Shown here one piece after another: positions 5,830 through 7,615 of a stretch of 7,615 nt of DNA; positions within the stretch are counted from its first letter, which is position 1, and each line of letters opens with the position of its first letter. The stretch is taken from contig JAZDJJ010000006.1 of assembly GCA_043804035.1 (NCBI GenBank), positions 1 through 7,615 of the forward strand, in the 5' to 3' direction. The stretch is from JAZDJJ01 sp043804035 (GTDB taxonomy: Bacteria; Bacteroidota; Bacteroidia; Palsa-948). The position numbers and the translations under genes were made by a program. The notes beneath the pieces are model-generated. The model was not told the origin of the DNA. It saw only the letters and a list, made by a program, of their open reading frames with translations, and ran no database searches.

Positions 5830-5894
5830 TAAAATCAATATATCAGGATTTACGCACTTTATTTATTTCTCGCAGATTTGATAAACGCAAAGTA

Positions 5895-5950
5895 TTTCGT
5901 ATTTCTTGGCGACTTTGCGTCTTGGCGAGAGACAAAAAGTATTCTTGCGT
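5895..5950. repeat. Outer inverted-repeat arm, right (56-bp perfect)
   Basis: This is the exact reverse complement of 5482-5537. Just inside it (5845-5890) lie partly similar pieces, GGATTTACGCAC and CTCGCAGATTTGATAAACGCAAAG. The first resembles the minus-strand reading of the outer boundary (GGACTTACGCA), so the right side may hold a second, older copy of the element end. Confidence 0.9.
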
Positions 5951-6017
5951 AAGTCCTAATTCAATTATACACAAATGAATAAAAATTAAAGTATTTCTTG
6001 TGTGGATGGTTTTGAAA

Positions 6018-6047
6018 TTGTAAGCAAAACAAAAAACATTAAATTTG
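6018..6047 (+). promoter_or_regulatory. Putative Bacteroidota-type promoter for the DUF1599-DoxX genes
   Basis: TAAATTTG at 6040-6047 is an exact TAnnTTTG -7 box. TTG at 6018-6020 is a -33 element at 19-nt spacing. Transcription would start near 6053-6055, leaving a leader of about 15 nt before the ATG at 6070. This is the best-formed promoter in the window and lies outside the upstream repeat island. Confidence 0.6.
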
Positions 6048-6069
6048 CTTTGCAAAAATTTTTGTAATT

Positions 6070-6636
6070 ATGAATAATACCTTTCAACAGTTTGATGCTG
6101 TAATAAAAATTTGTAAAGATATTTTTAGCAAAAAGATGTTAGATTACAGCAGTTCATGGAGAGTAATGCGAAACAGTTCCATCGTTGACCAGATTTTTAT
6201 TAAAGCCCAACGTATCCGCACCATTGATGATAAAGGCACTCAAAAAGTGGAGGAAGATATCCGTTTGGATTACATCAGCATTGTAAATTATTCCATCATT
6301 GGTTTGATACAATCAGAATTATCAAACGATAAGCGAACTGATATACCACTTGACGAAGCAAGCATAATGTTTGATAAATTTTCGGTGCAGGCAAAATCTT
6401 TAATGGAAAAGAAAAATCACGACTATGGAGAAGCATGGCGTGACATGCGTATTAGTTCTTTTACTGATTTGATTCTGATGAAACTATTTCGTATCCGACA
6501 AATTGAAGACAATAAAGGATGCACCATTATTTCGGAAGGCATTGACTCAAACTACTACGACACTATTAACTATGCTATTTTTGCTTTGATAAAAATAGAT
6601 GAAGCAAAAATGAAAATGACTTCACACAAAAACTAA
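6070..6636 (+). CDS. DUF1599 domain protein with two tandem copies of the domain
   Basis: This 188-residue soluble protein is built from two homologous halves. The first (about 13-84) contains MLDYSSSWRVMRNSSIVDQIFIKAQRI and later DYISIVNYSIIGLI. The second (about 106-178) contains NHDYGEAWRDMRISSFTDLILMKLFRI and YYDTINYAIFALI. Shared positions are DY-x-x-x-WR-x-MR-x-SS-x-x-D and the closing NY-[SA]-I. This matches the DUF1599 family (which I recall being renamed nucleotide modification associated domain 1); its activity is not established and I assign none. In Bacteroidota, as I recall, the gene commonly precedes a DoxX/BT_3928 gene, with tpiA next and folP on the other side. The DoxX neighbour is present; upstream there is a repeat island instead of folP. 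It has its own promoter and a gap of 39 bp to the next gene. Confidence 0.88.
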   Translation: MNNTFQQFDAVIKICKDIFSKKMLDYSSSWRVMRNSSIVDQIFIKAQRIRTIDDKGTQKVEEDIRLDYISIVNYSIIGLIQSELSNDKRTDIPLDEASIMFDKFSVQAKSLMEKKNHDYGEAWRDMRISSFTDLILMKLFRIRQIEDNKGCTIISEGIDSNYYDTINYAIFALIKIDEAKMKMTSHKN

Positions 6637-6675
6637 AACTAGTAATAAAGACCTATAACAACTATTGTATATTTT

Positions 6676-7615
6676 ATGAATCTCATCATACAACTAATCC
6701 GTATCGTAATAGGATTGCTTTTTATTATTTCAGGTCTTATTAAAGCAAACGATACTCTTGGCTTTTCCTATAAGTTGGATGAATATTTTGAAGTGTTTGG
6801 AACAGAATGGTTGAAATCATTTTCGCTTTTCATTTCCATTTTCATGTGCGCACTGGAAATGCTTCTTGGCTTCATGCTTCTTATTGGTTCTCGGATTAAA
6901 CTTACGCTTTGGCTCATTTTACTTATGGTTGTTTTTTTTGCTTTGCTTAATTTTTATTCCGGATATTTTGATAAAGTACGCGAATGCGGATGTTTTGGAG
7001 ATGCCATTAAACTTACTCCCTGGCAAGAGTTTGTAAATAATATTGTGATGCTTGTCTTGACGATATTCATATTTATATGGAAAAAAAATATTCGCCCCCT
7101 CTTTGAAAAAACGGCTGAAAATATTTTCGTCTTCATTGTAATTGTTGCATCTTTTGGATTTCCTCTTTATACTTACAATTATTTACCTGTAAAAGATTTC
7201 CGTCCTTATGCAATCGGAAAAAATATTCAGGAAGGAATGAAACTACCACCCGAAGCAAAACAAGACAGTGTGGTGATGATTTTTATTTATGAGAAAGACG
7301 GCAAACAAATTGAATTAACTCCTGAACAAATAAAAACTATTGACTCAACTTACAAGTATATTGACAGAAAAGATAAAATTATTAGAGAAGGCGAAAAACC
7401 ACTTATTCATGATTTCAGCATTGTTTCCGGAAGTGATGGAAACGATTATACAGAGAAGATTCTTAACGATACAAATTATTATTTTTTTCTTGTTGCTTAC
7501 GATATAAATAAGACACCTGAAAATATTTATGGAAAAATCAATGACTTTGCTAAACTTTGTAGGAATGACGGAATTGGTTTTATTGCGCTCACTGCTTCTG
7601 ATAATATTGAATCAT
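6676..7615 (+). CDS. DoxX/MauE-type membrane protein, BT_3928-like (3' end outside window)
   Basis: An ORF of 313 codons is open to the window edge and has no stop here. The N-terminal half is a DoxX-like membrane domain with hydrophobic segments near 3-22, 48-71, 75-94, 118-136 and 148-166. It opens LIRIVIGLLFIISGLIKANDTLGFSYKLDEYF, as in this family. The motif ECGCFGDAIKLTPWQEF at 103-119 contains a C-x-C pair typical of MauE/DoxX-like proteins tied to thiol redox or quinone chemistry. After the last segment, residues 170-313 are hydrophilic. From about 246 (DFSIVSGSDGNDYTEKIL, then FFLVAYDI and GIGFIALTAS) the sequence resembles a thioredoxin-like fold, without a CxxC in the visible part. 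Family members are usually some 350-390 residues, so the missing tail should be short. The exact role is unknown. It probably shares a transcript with DUF1599; tpiA would be the expected next gene. Confidence 0.88.
   Translation, partial: MNLIIQLIRIVIGLLFIISGLIKANDTLGFSYKLDEYFEVFGTEWLKSFSLFISIFMCALEMLLGFMLLIGSRIKLTLWLILLMVVFFALLNFYSGYFDKVRECGCFGDAIKLTPWQEFVNNIVMLVLTIFIFIWKKNIRPLFEKTAENIFVFIVIVASFGFPLYTYNYLPVKDFRPYAIGKNIQEGMKLPPEAKQDSVVMIFIYEKDGKQIELTPEQIKTIDSTYKYIDRKDKIIREGEKPLIHDFSIVSGSDGNDYTEKILNDTNYYFFLVAYDINKTPENIYGKINDFAKLCRNDGIGFIALTASDNIES

Larger units (their letters stand above)
5477..5955. repeat. Nested inverted-repeat island (possible MITE-like composite)
   Basis: The 600-bp gap between yggS and the DUF1599 gene holds no credible coding sequence; it is made of inverted repeats nested inside one another. 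The outer pair is 5477-5537 with 5895-5955 (60 of 61 bases matching, extending imperfectly inward to 5552 and 5881). The middle layer is GGGCAGTTC/GAACTGCCC (5629-5637, 5821-5829) plus CGTCATTGCGA/TCGCAATGACG (5651-5661, 5792-5802). The innermost is CTGCCTGTGC/GCACAGGCAG (5696-5705, 5726-5735). Each layer has the look of a common dispersed bacterial repeat, suggesting successive insertions of one family into another. No transposase is present, so any movement would need one supplied in trans. Confidence 0.8.

Noticed and set aside
5497..5838. Short open frames on both strands inside the repeat island
   Set aside because: They are made entirely of inverted-repeat sequence, lack family resemblance, and exist in mirrored form because the repeats are palindromic.
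5470..5968. Target-site duplication (TAATT / AATTAT) flanking the repeat island
   Set aside because: TAATT occurs near both edges but at unequal distance from the repeat ends, and such AT-rich words are common here.
6041..6061. AAATTTGC/GCAAAaATTT inverted repeat before the DUF1599 start as an operator
   Set aside because: It is short, AT-rich and imperfect, and overlaps the promoter; there is no regulator or second copy to support it.
6954..7136. Minus-strand open frame within the DoxX gene
   Set aside because: It is antisense to a clearly coding membrane protein and has no recognisable domain.

Overview
The window looks like a chromosomal segment of an AT-rich member of the Bacteroidota. 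Four things point there: starts sit behind A/T-rich leaders without a Shine-Dalgarno sequence; TAnnTTTG-type -7 promoter boxes stand upstream of several genes; ffh and folD form a tight pair; and a tandem DUF1599 protein is followed by a BT_3928-like DoxX protein, a combination I know from this phylum. I cannot place it below phylum level.

Layout. (1) 1-138: the 5' end of an IS1-family element running off the left edge, with the start of its insA-like zinc-ribbon ORF. It ends about 40 bp past the folD stop. (2) 179-2426, minus strand: ffh (SRP GTPase) and folD (one-carbon metabolism), separated by one base and probably co-transcribed. (3) 2427-3023: an accessory spacer with a 24-bp perfect inverted repeat at its two ends (each arm holding an outward-facing TACGTTTG box), two kinds of palindromic repeat and a decayed IS1 insB relic. 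(4) 3024-3537, plus strand: an adjacent DUF4160/DUF2442 gene pair. The DUF4160 gene carries a one-base frameshift near its start. (5) 3555-5472, plus strand: an intact DUF1015 protein and a YggS/PLPBP-type pyridoxal-phosphate protein. (6) 5473-6069: a non-coding repeat island in which inverted repeats are nested three deep. (7) 6070 to the end: a promoter, the tandem DUF1599 protein and a DoxX/MauE-type membrane protein cut by the window edge.

The core genes are ordinary housekeeping functions and look intact. The accessory material (IS1 fragments, dispersed palindromic repeats, the damaged DUF4160 gene) is concentrated in three places: beyond the folD 3' end, between ffh and DUF1015, and between yggS and DUF1599. 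I found no convincing new multi-gene system. The items most worth a second look are the repeated promoter-bearing inverted repeat, the nested repeat island, and the frameshifted DUF4160/DUF2442 pair.
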